From: Candidatus Poribacteria bacterium
GTDB taxonomy: Bacteria; Poribacteria; WGA-4E; WGA-3G
DNA length: 64,000 nucleotides
Assembly: GCA_022828145.1 (NCBI GenBank)
Contig: JAJEJA010000024.1
Location: 1-64,000 of the forward strand
Direction: 5' to 3'
A model generated the notes under the pieces. The model searched no databases. It saw only the letters and a program-made list of their open reading frames with translations, and was not told where the DNA came from. The first letter of the stretch is position 1. Each line of letters opens with the position of its first letter. The position numbers were made by a program, and so were the translations under genes. This document shows positions 38,073-47,029 of this stretch, in pieces.

Positions 38073-38903
38073 ATGCCAGACTATACACGAGATGAAGTCT
38101 TAGGGCGACTCAATGCGGAATTGGACAGAGGAAAATCCCTGCTTGCAGTCGGTGCAGGAACAGGTATCACGGCAAAATTTGCAGAAAAGGGTGGAGCAGA
38201 CCTAATTGTCATATACAACTCTGGTCGCTATCGCATGTCAGGATTCGGATCATGCGCTGGACTTTTAGCCTACGGTGATGCAAACGCCATCGTCATGGAG
38301 ATGGGAGAACGTGAGGTTTTGCCAGTTGTTCAAGAAACCCCCGTCATCGCTGGTGTCAACGGTACAGACCCAACAAGACGCATGCGTAACTTCCTCAAGC
38401 AGGTGCGAGATGTCGGTTTTGATGGTGTCAATAACTTTCCCACCGTTGGTGTGATTGACGGTACTTTTCGCGTCACGCTTGAAGAAACAGGCATGGGGTT
38501 CTACAAGGAAGTAGAAACGATAGGCATTGCACATGAGATGGACCTATTCACCATCGTCTATGTCTTCAACGCCGAAGAATCTGAGCAGATGGCGAAAGTC
38601 GGTGCGGATGTTATTATTGCACACATGAATACAACTATCGGTGGTACTATCGGTGCAGAGACCGCCTTCACCCTTGAGGATGCAGCGGTACGGGTGCAGG
38701 AAATTTGTGATGCAGCGCAGTCACAAAATCCTGATGTAATCTGTCTGTCGCACGGAGGTCCCATCGCAAAAGCACCAGATGCTGCGTATATCAATGCAAA
38801 TACGGATACTGTCGGGTTTGTCGGGGCATCCAGCATTGAACGGTTTGCTTGTGAGGAGAGTATTCCACGAATTACAGCATCCTTTAAAGAATCAAGAAAA
38901 TAA
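38073..38903 (+). CDS. Phosphoenolpyruvate hydrolase-like TIM-barrel protein
   Basis: 276 residues; AAAGGGAA upstream of ATG 38073. It matches the PEP-hydrolase / TIM-barrel signal transduction family by sequence feel: LLAVGAGTGITAKFAEKGG, DLIVIYNSGRYRM, PVIAGVNGTDP, FDGVNNFPTVGVIDG, DVIIAHMNTTIGGTIG. Proteins of this family are annotated as PEP or acylpyruvate-type hydrolases, but the true substrate is usually unknown. It follows the sulfatase-PhyH genes, separated by repeats, and may belong to the same pathway. Confidence 0.8.
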   Translation: MPDYTRDEVLGRLNAELDRGKSLLAVGAGTGITAKFAEKGGADLIVIYNSGRYRMSGFGSCAGLLAYGDANAIVMEMGEREVLPVVQETPVIAGVNGTDPTRRMRNFLKQVRDVGFDGVNNFPTVGVIDGTFRVTLEETGMGFYKEVETIGIAHEMDLFTIVYVFNAEESEQMAKVGADVIIAHMNTTIGGTIGAETAFTLEDAAVRVQEICDAAQSQNPDVICLSHGGPIAKAPDAAYINANTDTVGFVGASSIERFACEESIPRITASFKESRK

Positions 38904-39020
38904 ATGTCTGAATCGCGGAAGACACGGAGGACGCGGAAGGGGTTTTGGTTCATTATATGGCATTGATCGGCTACAAAGAAGCACAATCAAGGATGAATGT
39001 GCTACACTTCAAATACTGGG

Positions 39021-39076
39021 GTACAATCTAACAGAATGTGCTACAAAAGAGGTACAATCTAACAGAATGTGCTACA
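39021..39076 (+). repeat. Tandem duplication, two 25-bp copies, 31-bp period
   Basis: GTACAATCTAACAGAATGTG plus CTACA occurs at 39021-39045 and again at 39052-39076, in the gap before the beta-barrel gene. The gap (38904-39139) shows no other clear signal. Confidence 0.7.
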
Positions 39077-39139
39077 TTAGGTGGCAACTTGGGTTATATT
39101 AGCAACTCATCAATGAAAAAGAAAGGAACTGCACTGACA

Positions 39140-40378
39140 ATGTATCCGTTGATTTTACCTCTTTCCGTGAAACGATTTTGTAGTCTTATGCTCATACAGT
39201 TATTAAGCTTAACACTCCTATTTACTATACAAGAAGTTTCTGCTCAGTTGCCGCCAGAATTCGGGCAAGAACTGCTTCTTCCCGAACCTAAACAGAAAGA
39301 TACTGTTCCGCCTACTTTCACTATTGATACACATATATCAAACACATATAACGACCATATCGAATTTGGATTGAGTGTTGATCCATATATCAGTAGTCTT
39401 GCGGGACAAGAAAATCCACAACTGCAAGGTTTGATTAACCAGTTCGGTATTAACCTACGTGGTGAATTACCGATTATAGATAAGAAGCTCCATCTCAAAC
39501 TACAATACGCACCACAATATGAAAATTATTCTGGTGCAGATGGAAAACTCAACGAATTTGATGCATCAAGCAATTTTCTCTTGACTGAATTGCGCTATCG
39601 CCCCTTTACAAACTTACCCGAAATTGCAGTCTCTCAACAATTACAACGGCTATCCCGTTCTCTAAATGTGTATAATAACAATGAATATCAAAGCGGCATA
39701 CGTATTGGACGATTCTTAGAATATAATTTCAGACTACAGCATTTTGATGATGATGAAAGGAAAAGAGAAGATTTCTTACTCGTCGGTTCAACAAACCATA
39801 AGGTTACAACCCGATTAGAATTAGGTCTCCTTAAGCAGATGATTGGTAAAGCAGAATATGCAATGGAACACGGAAGTTACCAAACCAATCTGAATAAGTT
39901 CATCTTAGGGGCAGCAAACATAGCAGACGATCAACGGAGAACAGATTGGAGGCATATCGGAACGATAAAGTTACTGCAGACTGCGGCTGACCGGTATGTC
40001 TTTCAACAAGAAGTCAACCTATTTCTCAACCAATCAAACATAGACTACTTTAATTTCAACAGCACAGAAACTGCATTGAGTGCTTATTATAAATTTAATG
40101 TCGGTAACGCAATAAGGCTTCGCTTGTTCCACTTGTGGGTGAATTTTGAAGGTAGAAACCTAAGGGACGCAGACGGGAGAATCATAGAAAATGCAGGAAT
40201 CCGAAAGGATACGCAATATGGTATCAATGCATCTATGAACTGGAGATTTACATCTAACCTGTCGTTGAACGCGGACTATCAATTTATTCATAATGACACA
40301 AATGAATTGAATGAGATACTGAGTTTTCTTGATTACAACCATAATATCGTAAGTGTTACTCTGAAAGGGAACTATTAG
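39140..40378 (+). CDS. Outer-membrane beta-barrel-like protein
   Basis: About 412 residues from ATG 39140 (AAAGGA about 12 bases upstream); ATG 39113 (MKKKGTAL) is an alternative, and starts further upstream read through the tandem repeat. A signal peptide ends near IQEVSAQ. The rest alternates polar and hydrophobic residues in short strands (LHLKLQYAPQYENY, IAVSQQLQRLSRSLNVY, LSLNADYQFIH) and ends in VSVTLKGNY, an aromatic C-terminus as in Gram-negative outer-membrane barrels. No family is recognised. Its end overlaps the convergent metallophosphoesterase gene by 23 bases. Confidence 0.75.
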   Translation: MYPLILPLSVKRFCSLMLIQLLSLTLLFTIQEVSAQLPPEFGQELLLPEPKQKDTVPPTFTIDTHISNTYNDHIEFGLSVDPYISSLAGQENPQLQGLINQFGINLRGELPIIDKKLHLKLQYAPQYENYSGADGKLNEFDASSNFLLTELRYRPFTNLPEIAVSQQLQRLSRSLNVYNNNEYQSGIRIGRFLEYNFRLQHFDDDERKREDFLLVGSTNHKVTTRLELGLLKQMIGKAEYAMEHGSYQTNLNKFILGAANIADDQRRTDWRHIGTIKLLQTAADRYVFQQEVNLFLNQSNIDYFNFNSTETALSAYYKFNVGNAIRLRLFHLWVNFEGRNLRDADGRIIENAGIRKDTQYGINASMNWRFTSNLSLNADYQFIHNDTNELNEILSFLDYNHNIVSVTLKGNY

Positions 40379-42248
40379 ATCTAAATTCAAGGACATTGTC
40401 AAAATCGGCTACCTCCAACCGGAAATCCCAATATCCATTATAATCGGCAGTCAGGAATGTAAAACTGTTCCAACCCTTCTTCAGCGGCAGTGTAAAGTGT
40501 ACCCACCAACCGTAAAGATGTTTATTTGGGATCCTTGCGGTGGGAATCTCATTGCCATTTAGATATACTTTTCCGAGATTCCCTCCCCATTTAACCTGTG
40601 CAAATACATCTCTTGCTTCTGGACTTTTGATGTAAGTCCTGCCAAATCCGTAAGTCAATTCAGCATCCCCGAATAACTTCCGAAGTTCAATGCTGTCGGG
40701 TATAGTATGGTGTTCTATCCAAGAGATTTCACCTGAATGTCCATTATAGGTTTTTTCCAAATCGGTATCGGGCAATTGGATTGCTTGAAAGTTGATGGGA
40801 AATTCAGAGCCATCTGATGGTCTGTTTTTCAATCCTAAGTCAAAAGGCCCAAGTAGCATCCAATCTTTTATGGCTTTCATTGATTCGTGTGGAATTGGAT
40901 GAAATAGTCTCGTCCCACTTGACAACTGTTCACCACCGTATTGCATAGAGTACCTATATACAGGTAATGGTGTAATGGAATCGATACGGACAGATATTTT
41001 GATAGTCGCTTTACTACTGAGTCCAGGTTCGGCTTGTATCTGTAGTCTATTTGGTGTGATCATCCAATTCTCATTCGGGTTAAAAGCTAAATCAACTATC
41101 AAAGGTTTTTCAAGTGTATTCTTGAGGGTAATATCAATACTTCCGTTGGAGATCTCTGTACTTCTGTCAAATTTGAAGTTATGTTTGAAGTTGAGTTGTC
41201 TTGCAACTTTGCTTCTAAATTCCTGAATAGATATATCCGCAGGAAAGACATTACCGGGTTCAATAATTGCAATGTGGACATCTCTATTATCTACAGTCAC
41301 AAGGCTATAATGATCAAAAGCACCGATTTCTCGATTTTCTTGGGGTGTGAAACCAGCACCTGTAGCACCTAATACGAAATACCTTCTATCCTTACGGTCA
41401 TAGAGTGTCAGTTTGTGATGGTGTCCCGCGAAAACTGTATAGTCTCTATCTCCGAGTTCCGTTTCTATCAATTCCCACCCAGAGTTCTTCTGCAACCATA
41501 AGGGTCTGTGCATGAAGACAAATGTATGTCTCACTTTGGTGTGTTGTGTCAGTTGCGTTTTTACATACGCTATCTGTTCTTTTCCAAACCAGTTTGTCCA
41601 TTCATCGTCTTGATGCCACTCCTCCGTATTGAGCAATAGAAATAGGCAGTTTTTATAGGTGAATGCGGAATACGTGCGTCCAATATTCGTTTTCCAGTAC
41701 GCATACATGACGCGATTGGTAATATCGTGGTTCCCGGGTATAGGTAAGAAAGGAATGTTAAGTTTTGTTTGGTGTTTCCAGAATTCCTGCCATTGAGAAT
41801 CGAGAAGTGCCTTACGTGTGGTATCACCTTGAATAAGGTCTCCGATCATGATAGCAAAGTCAGGTTTCAGAACATTTAGTTCATCAATAGCACGATCAAA
41901 TACATGCCATTTGTCGAGTCCTCCACCCGTCTTATCGCCAATGATTGCGAATGTAAATTTGTCAGGATCGTCTGTGAATGGACGGTCTACTATCGGCATG
42001 CTGTCAGGAAAAATAGGTTTCTGTGCAGTTGTGGATACGACAGCTACACAGAACAGTAGCAGTAGTATTATAGCTATACCATTTCTAATTGACAAATTGT
42101 CATAAATAAACTGTAGGTCGGGTAGAGCGAAGCGAAACCCGACATGGAAACCCGGTCTAATCCAACGTGTCGGGTTTCGCTTCGCTCTACCCGACCTACG
42201 AAATAATGCTACATAATGATTTAGAAATGGTATTACCTGTCTATGCAT
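40356..42248 (-). CDS. Secreted metallophosphoesterase with the shared C-terminal module; MITE in its signal peptide
   Basis: 630 residues from ATG 42248, with a good AGGAG 6 bases upstream. Calcineurin-like metal motifs: AIIGDKTGG, MIGDLIQG, PIPGNHD, FMHRPL and AGHHHK. A middle beta domain follows, then the C-terminal module (WMLLGPFDLG, KVYLNGNEIP, WDFRLEVADFD). Codons 6-58 (42075-42233) are an inserted inverted-repeat element with no stop codon. Removing these 159 bp gives MHRQV joined to AIILLLLFCVAVVSTTAQ, a normal signal peptide. Translation may start at ATG 42248 with a 53-residue insertion, or at TTG 42095 inside the element. The substrate is unknown. Confidence 0.88.
   Translation of the reverse strand: MHRQVIPFLNHYVALFRRSGRAKRNPTRWIRPGFHVGFRFALPDLQFIYDNLSIRNGIAIILLLLFCVAVVSTTAQKPIFPDSMPIVDRPFTDDPDKFTFAIIGDKTGGGLDKWHVFDRAIDELNVLKPDFAIMIGDLIQGDTTRKALLDSQWQEFWKHQTKLNIPFLPIPGNHDITNRVMYAYWKTNIGRTYSAFTYKNCLFLLLNTEEWHQDDEWTNWFGKEQIAYVKTQLTQHTKVRHTFVFMHRPLWLQKNSGWELIETELGDRDYTVFAGHHHKLTLYDRKDRRYFVLGATGAGFTPQENREIGAFDHYSLVTVDNRDVHIAIIEPGNVFPADISIQEFRSKVARQLNFKHNFKFDRSTEISNGSIDITLKNTLEKPLIVDLAFNPNENWMITPNRLQIQAEPGLSSKATIKISVRIDSITPLPVYRYSMQYGGEQLSSGTRLFHPIPHESMKAIKDWMLLGPFDLGLKNRPSDGSEFPINFQAIQLPDTDLEKTYNGHSGEISWIEHHTIPDSIELRKLFGDAELTYGFGRTYIKSPEARDVFAQVKWGGNLGKVYLNGNEIPTARIPNKHLYGWWVHFTLPLKKGWNSFTFLTADYNGYWDFRLEVADFDNVLEFRSNSSLSE
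42076..42233. mobile_element. MITE-like element carrying an inverted pair of GTAG repeats, inside a gene
   Basis: Termini ATACCATTTCTAA (from 42076) and TTAGAAATGGTAT (42221-42233) are perfect inverted repeats of 13 bp. Inside are two facing GTAGGTCGGGTAGAGCGAAG units (42113-42143 and 42169-42199). The element lies in the 5' coding part of the metallophosphoesterase gene. Confidence 0.75.
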
Positions 42249-42304
42249 TTCATGCTCCTGAGATTTTATAGAAAGCTCTTCGGTTGCTGATGTTCTTAGT
42301 TGTC

Positions 42305-42333
42305 AGTATAACGCATTGATGTTCTTTTGTCAA
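42305..42333 (-). promoter_or_regulatory. Sigma70-type promoter of the metallophosphoesterase gene
   Basis: Minus strand TTGACA (42328-42333), 17-base spacer, TATACT (42305-42310). The start near 42298 fits the AGGAG and ATG at 42248, supporting that ATG as the original start. Confidence 0.7.
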
Positions 42334-42364
42334 AAACGTAACACGTTGATGAGGGTAAATACAC

Positions 42365-42393
42365 TTGAAATTATACCCTTTTTCTGTTAGAAT
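42365..42393 (+). promoter_or_regulatory. Sigma70-type promoter of the NHL-gdh-pdxJ operon
   Basis: TTGAAA (42365-42370), 17-base spacer, TAGAAT (42388-42393). The predicted start (about 42400) is at the left edge of the next MITE, so the MITE forms most of the leader RNA. Confidence 0.55.
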
Positions 42394-42401
42394 GACTTAC
42401 A

Positions 42402-42547
42402 ATAACGTGAGTTTGATAAATGTAGCGCAAACTTTCCAGTTTGCGAAAATGTGCCACAAACTGAAAGTTTGTGCTACAATTCACGCCTCTCGGATACGAA
42501 ATGGTGTGAGTGAACGCAACCGAAATGATTAATCAAACTCACGTTAT
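42402..42547. mobile_element. MITE-like element with ATAACGTGAGTTTGAT termini
   Basis: Perfect 16-bp terminal inverted repeats (42402-42417 and 42532-42547). Inside lies an inverted pair of GTAGCACAAAC-type repeats (about 42421-42477). A single terminus of the same element is at 23727-23742. Confidence 0.75.
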
Positions 42548-42571
42548 AATAAAATGAATTAGGAGCAAGAT

Positions 42572-43432
42572 ATGATTTTTGGACAAGGGACTCATCAGTA
42601 TACAATACAAGAAAATTGGTGGACTTTACCTGATGGATGGGAATTCGGTTGGATTCCCGCTGTAGCAGTTGATTCACAAGACCGTGTCTATGTCTATAGT
42701 AGAAGTGAGCATCCGATGGTTGTATTTGATCGGGATGGTAATTTCTTAACCGCGTGGGGTGATGAAATCCTTAAAGACGCACACGGTATTTTTATTGATG
42801 CAGAAGACAATATCTATTGCGTGGAACGTGAAACGCATGTCATGCACAAGTTCACCACCGATGGTGAACTTCTAATGACACTCGGTACTATGGACAAACC
42901 CGGTGCAGAGGGTGAACCCTTTAATCTACCGACAGATTTAGCACTCGGTCCTGATGGTGAAATGTTTATCAGTGATGGATACGGAAATGCACGCATTCAT
43001 AAATACTCTCCAGATGGTGAATTGATAAAATCATGGGGGAACCCCGGTTCTGGACCCGGTGAATTTGACCTGCCTCACTGCGTTAGAGTTGACCCGCGTA
43101 ATCGACTATTAGTTGCTGATCGTGAAAATAACCGAATTCAGTTCTTTACTTTGGACGGAGATTTTATCCAAGAATGGACTGACCTATTGCATCCAGATAC
43201 GATCTTCATAGACGAAGATGATCTGGTATACATAGCCGAACTCGACCAACGTATTACCATCATGACTTTAGATGGTGAAGTTGTTTCGCAATGGGGGAGT
43301 GAACGGGGAAGCACAGTGCCAGGTGAATTTCTCGCATGTCCACACGGTATTTGGGCTGATTCACATGGTGATGTCTATGTCGGAGAAGTGCAAGCGGATG
43401 CAAGACTACAAAAATTCATCAGACAACGATAA
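42572..43432 (+). CDS. NHL-repeat six-bladed beta-propeller protein
   Basis: 286 residues; AGGAG 7 bases before ATG 42572. Repeated blades of NHL type: VAVDSQDRVYVYSRSEHPM, HGIFIDAEDNIYCVER, DLALGPDGEMFISDGYGNAR, CVRVDPRNRLLVADRENNR, HGIWADSHGDVYVGEV. There is no signal peptide, so it is probably cytoplasmic. NHL propellers bind proteins or RNA or act as lyases/hydrolases; the C-terminal lyase domain of PAL (peptidylglycine alpha-hydroxyglycine alpha-amidating lyase) looks similar, but no catalytic set is clear. First gene of an apparent operon with gdh, pdxJ and a Gfo/Idh/MocA gene. Confidence 0.85.
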   Translation: MIFGQGTHQYTIQENWWTLPDGWEFGWIPAVAVDSQDRVYVYSRSEHPMVVFDRDGNFLTAWGDEILKDAHGIFIDAEDNIYCVERETHVMHKFTTDGELLMTLGTMDKPGAEGEPFNLPTDLALGPDGEMFISDGYGNARIHKYSPDGELIKSWGNPGSGPGEFDLPHCVRVDPRNRLLVADRENNRIQFFTLDGDFIQEWTDLLHPDTIFIDEDDLVYIAELDQRITIMTLDGEVVSQWGSERGSTVPGEFLACPHGIWADSHGDVYVGEVQADARLQKFIRQR

Positions 43433-43481
43433 TCTATGATGTGTTTTTATTCTGCTTTTGTTCTAAGAAAGGTGGATACCG

Positions 43482-44897
43482 ATGACACAAGACCTCTCAT
43501 TTTTCGATAAAGTGAATCTGAATTTTGATAAAGCTGCGCGTTACACAGACTATCCGAAAGGACTATTAGAGCAGATAAAAGTCTGTAATAGTTCGTGTCA
43601 TTTCACCTTCCCTGTTAAACGTGATGATGGCACTATAATAACTATTCATGGATGGCGAGCAGAACATAGTCATCATAACCTACCAACTAAAGGCGGTATT
43701 CGTTACAGCACGTTGGTTAATGAAGATGAAATCATGGCTCTTGCTGCCTTGATGACATACAAATGTGCTGTCGTTGATATACCCTTCGGCGGCGCAAAAG
43801 GTGGTATCCAACTGGATAGGAGTGATTATTCAGAAAGTGAATTAGAACGGATCACACGCCGTTATACGTATGAACTCATCCAGAAAAACTACATCGGTCC
43901 AGGTATAGATGTACCAGCTCCTGACTTCGGGACAAGTGAACAAGAGATGGCTTGGATATTGGACACCTATCTCACGATGTCTCCAGACAAACTTGATGCA
44001 ATCGCATGTGTGACAGGGAAACCGATTGAACAGAACGGAATTCAAGGACGAAGAGAGGCTACTGGACGCGGGGTTGTCTTCGGTTTAGAAGAGGTCTGCA
44101 GCTACGAAGAAGATATGAAACGGGCAGGACTCTCTCCCGGACTCCGAGGTAAAACCGTTGTGCTACAAGGGTTCGGAAATGTTGGTTACAATGCTGCAAA
44201 ATACTTGAGCGAATATGAAGCAGAAATTATCTGTATCGCAGAGGCTGATGGTGCTATCTATAACCCTAATGGATTAGATTTTGAGAAAGTCGCTACATTC
44301 CGCGCTGAAAACGGCTCAATACGACACTATCCAGATGCAACATTTATTGAGAATCCGAATGACTGCCTGGAATTGGAATGCGACATTCTCATTCCAGCTG
44401 CACTTGAAAATCAGTTAACTGCCGAAAACGTAAATCGTATCAAAGCAAAGATCATCGCTGAAGCTGCAAACGGACCCACAACTGCTGAAGCAAACGAAAT
44501 CCTACAAGAACGTGGCGTTCTGATAATTCCTGATACCTATCTTAACGCTGGCGGTGTAACTGTTTCCTATTTTGAATGGCTCCGTAATCTGTCGCACGTT
44601 GGATTTGGTAGACTCGGTAGACGTTATGAAGAGAGCGCATTCAATGCAATGCTACACTTTATTGAACAAGCAACCGGTTATCAATTAACGGATGATGAAC
44701 GCGGACCTGTGCATGGGGCTGATGAACAAGCTCTGGTCAATTCCGGGCTCCAAGATACAATGGTCAACGCATATCAAGAAATTCGTGAAATCCAATTAGA
44801 GCATGGAAAAGATAAGATAGATATCAGAACTGCTGCATACATCAAAGCTATTCACAAAATCGCACAATCCTACATGCAACTCGGTATTTTTCCATAG
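43482..44897 (+). CDS. gdhA: Glutamate dehydrogenase
   Basis: 471 residues; AAAGGTGG upstream of ATG 43482. It interconverts glutamate with 2-oxoglutarate and ammonia. Seen: substrate-site KGGIRYS (K70), catalytic region [16 protein letters not shown] (K94, K106), [12 protein letters not shown], the Rossmann motif [13 protein letters not shown], and [14 protein letters not shown]. The length is somewhat above the usual hexameric enzymes, with extra residues around [15 protein letters not shown] and near the C-terminus. NAD or NADP use cannot be told from the sequence by eye. Confidence 0.93.
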   Translation: MTQDLSFFDKVNLNFDKAARYTDYPKGLLEQIKVCNSSCHFTFPVKRDDGTIITIHGWRAEHSHHNLPTKGGIRYSTLVNEDEIMALAALMTYKCAVVDIPFGGAKGGIQLDRSDYSESELERITRRYTYELIQKNYIGPGIDVPAPDFGTSEQEMAWILDTYLTMSPDKLDAIACVTGKPIEQNGIQGRREATGRGVVFGLEEVCSYEEDMKRAGLSPGLRGKTVVLQGFGNVGYNAAKYLSEYEAEIICIAEADGAIYNPNGLDFEKVATFRAENGSIRHYPDATFIENPNDCLELECDILIPAALENQLTAENVNRIKAKIIAEAANGPTTAEANEILQERGVLIIPDTYLNAGGVTVSYFEWLRNLSHVGFGRLGRRYEESAFNAMLHFIEQATGYQLTDDERGPVHGADEQALVNSGLQDTMVNAYQEIREIQLEHGKDKIDIRTAAYIKAIHKIAQSYMQLGIFP

Positions 44898-44958
44898 TAA
44901 CACAGACCATCGTGCCATACATTTTGGCATAAGCGTTATAAACTAATAAGGAGAAAAC

Positions 44959-45711
44959 ATGATCAGTTTGAGTGTCAATGTAAACAAAATCGCAACCCTA
45001 CGAAATTCAAGAGGCGGTGATATTCCAAATGTCATTACTGCTGTGGATACTTGTATCAATGCAGGTGCACAAGGTATAACGGTACATCCACGTGAAGATC
45101 AACGACACATTAAACCTTCAGATGTCTATGAAATTTCAGAGGAACTAAGATACATCAATGCCGATAGAAACAACGAAATAGAATTCAATATAGAAGGGGA
45201 TCCGCGTCCAGAACTTATTGAGATGGTCTTGGATGTCTGTCCTACGCAATGCACACTTGTCCCTGTTGTTAGTGGTGAAATCACAAGCCACACTGTGTGG
45301 AATATAGAAAAAGACGGTGAGATGTTGAAACCGATAATTTCCGCTTTGAAAAAGGCAGGTATACGTGTAAGTCTATTCAGTGGAACAGACATTCACCAGA
45401 TTGAAAGGACAGCTGAGATAGGGGCAGATAGAATAGAACTCTACACTGCTCCTTATGCGATGGCAGAGACAAAACCAAAAATAAGCCGAGAATTTGCTCT
45501 ACTCAGAGCAGCATCTGAACGGGCACTTGATGTCGGTCTCGGTGTGAACGCTGGACATGATCTCAATCTTGAAAACCTTCCACTTATGCAGAAATTACCT
45601 GGACTTCTTGAAGTATCCATCGGACATCATCTGATGGCGGATGCACTCTATTTTGGATTATATGTAGCAGTAAAAGCGTATCGTTCAGCATTAGGACAAG
45701 ATATAGAATAA
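44959..45711 (+). CDS. pdxJ: Pyridoxine 5'-phosphate synthase
   Basis: 250 residues; AAGGAG before ATG 44959. PdxJ condenses 1-deoxyxylulose 5-phosphate with 3-amino-2-oxopropyl phosphate in the DXP-dependent vitamin B6 pathway. Family motifs: LSVNVNKIATLRNSRGG, QGITVHPREDQRHI, FNIEGDPRPELIEM (catalytic Glu region), CTLVPVVSGEITS, VNAGHDLNLENL (catalytic His region), VSIGHHLMADALYFGL. The VNVNKIATLR start differs slightly from the common VNIDHVATLR. Co-transcription with gdhA is likely (61-base gap). Confidence 0.93.
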   Translation: MISLSVNVNKIATLRNSRGGDIPNVITAVDTCINAGAQGITVHPREDQRHIKPSDVYEISEELRYINADRNNEIEFNIEGDPRPELIEMVLDVCPTQCTLVPVVSGEITSHTVWNIEKDGEMLKPIISALKKAGIRVSLFSGTDIHQIERTAEIGADRIELYTAPYAMAETKPKISREFALLRAASERALDVGLGVNAGHDLNLENLPLMQKLPGLLEVSIGHHLMADALYFGLYVAVKAYRSALGQDIE

Positions 45712-45737
45712 TAGAACTATTGAATAGGAGAAACTAA

Positions 45738-46832
45738 ATGGGTATAAGTGTCGGCATGGTTGGATTAGGGAGTTTCGGTCCCTCATTTATTCAATCCTAT
45801 AAAGCACATCCAGATGTTAATCGTCTTGCGTTATGTGATTTGCGGTCCGATAGACTATCAAAATGGGCAGAGCAGTTTGAGATTTCTGAAACCTATTCAA
45901 GTCTTGATGACATCTGTAAATCCGATTTAGATGCACTCGTCATCATCACCCAGCACTGGATGCATGCACCGCAAGCGATACAAGCGATGGAAGCAGGTAA
46001 GCATGTCTATACTGCCGTTCCCGCAGCAGTATCTTTGGATGAATGTGAAGCGTTGGTGAGGACAGTTGAACGAACTGGCATGATCTACATGAACGGTGAA
46101 ACGAGTTATTTTCGTCCAGAAGCAGCTTTCTGTCGTCAAAAGGCTTATGAGGGTGCATTTGGGGAGTTTGTGCACTGTCGTGCTGAGTATTTCCATGATA
46201 TGGATCACGGTCTGTATAATGTAGCAAAGAACCGTTGGGGTGCACAGTGGAGTATGGACAAGAGCGGTGGAATCCCTATGTATTATCCTACACATTCAAC
46301 CTGTTTTCCTATATCTGTGATGAATGCACACGCGACTTCAGTTTCAGCACAGGGATATGTCTATCCAAATGACGACTGGTTTCGATTAGACACAATCCAC
46401 AAGAATCCGTATTCAAATGAGGTAGGACTTTTCACGATGAGTAATGGCGCAACCATGCAGATTTGTGAGTTCAGAAGGATTGGTCATCCCGGTTGTGAAC
46501 GTCCAAGTGGGATTTATGGAACTGAGGGTAGCTACGAACAGAGTCTTGCGGGAAGTGTGTGGGCAACTAAACACGGCAGAGAAAACGTCCAACCGACCCA
46601 GATGCATGAATATCTACCAGAGGCACTTTTGGATAATTTAGGCGGTCATGGAGGTTCACACGCCTATCTTGTTCACGAATTTGTAGATTCGGTAAATCGG
46701 CAACGGACACCCCGGATCAATGTATGGGAAGCGGTAAGATATTGTGCGCCGGGATTGGTAGCACATGAATCAGCTCTGAAAGATGGGGAAGTGTTAAAAG
46801 TTCCTGACTGGGGGGACGCACCAACAGATTAG
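45738..46832 (+). CDS. Gfo/Idh/MocA-family oxidoreductase, catalytic Lys not evident
   Basis: 364 residues; AGGAG before ATG 45738. The N-terminal Rossmann motif is VGMVGLGSFGPSF; the NAD(P)-binding half runs to about residue 120. The usual EKP motif with the catalytic Lys is replaced by HVYTAVPAAVSLDECEAL. The C-terminal half holds AEYFHDMDHGLYNVAKNRWG and GGIPMYYPTHSTC, as in dehydrogenases acting on sugars or cyclitols. So it may be an oxidoreductase with an altered active site. The substrate is not predictable. Last gene of the 42572 operon. Confidence 0.85.
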   Translation: MGISVGMVGLGSFGPSFIQSYKAHPDVNRLALCDLRSDRLSKWAEQFEISETYSSLDDICKSDLDALVIITQHWMHAPQAIQAMEAGKHVYTAVPAAVSLDECEALVRTVERTGMIYMNGETSYFRPEAAFCRQKAYEGAFGEFVHCRAEYFHDMDHGLYNVAKNRWGAQWSMDKSGGIPMYYPTHSTCFPISVMNAHATSVSAQGYVYPNDDWFRLDTIHKNPYSNEVGLFTMSNGATMQICEFRRIGHPGCERPSGIYGTEGSYEQSLAGSVWATKHGRENVQPTQMHEYLPEALLDNLGGHGGSHAYLVHEFVDSVNRQRTPRINVWEAVRYCAPGLVAHESALKDGEVLKVPDWGDAPTD

Positions 46833-46869
46833 GTTTATGGATTGAGGATGTGTAAAGTTTATAATATTC

Positions 46870-46898
46870 TTGCTTTTAAATACATTTTAAGATATAAT
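46870..46898 (+). promoter_or_regulatory. Sigma70-type promoter of the sulfite/nitrite reductase gene
   Basis: TTGCTT (46870-46875), 17-base spacer, TATAAT (46893-46898). The predicted leader is about 125 nt. No SAM riboswitch motif was recognised in it. Confidence 0.6.
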
Positions 46899-47029
46899 AA
46901 TTGATTTAAGAGCAGTTTACAAATTAAAGTGTCACCCTGAACTATTGTCGTACAAGAATATCACGTGCGTAAAATACTGGAGATTCAATCAACTTTCTAC
47001 AGAGATAATGAGGTTAGAAGGAGCATAGA

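Noticed and set aside
38904-38945. Sequence CGCGGAAGACACGGAGGACG as a transposon end
   Set aside because: It resembles a low-complexity dispersed repeat known from other genomes, but there is only one copy here and no boundaries.
39038-39139. N-terminal extension of the beta-barrel gene
   Set aside because: It translates the tandem repeat; the signal peptide fits a start at 39140 or 39113.
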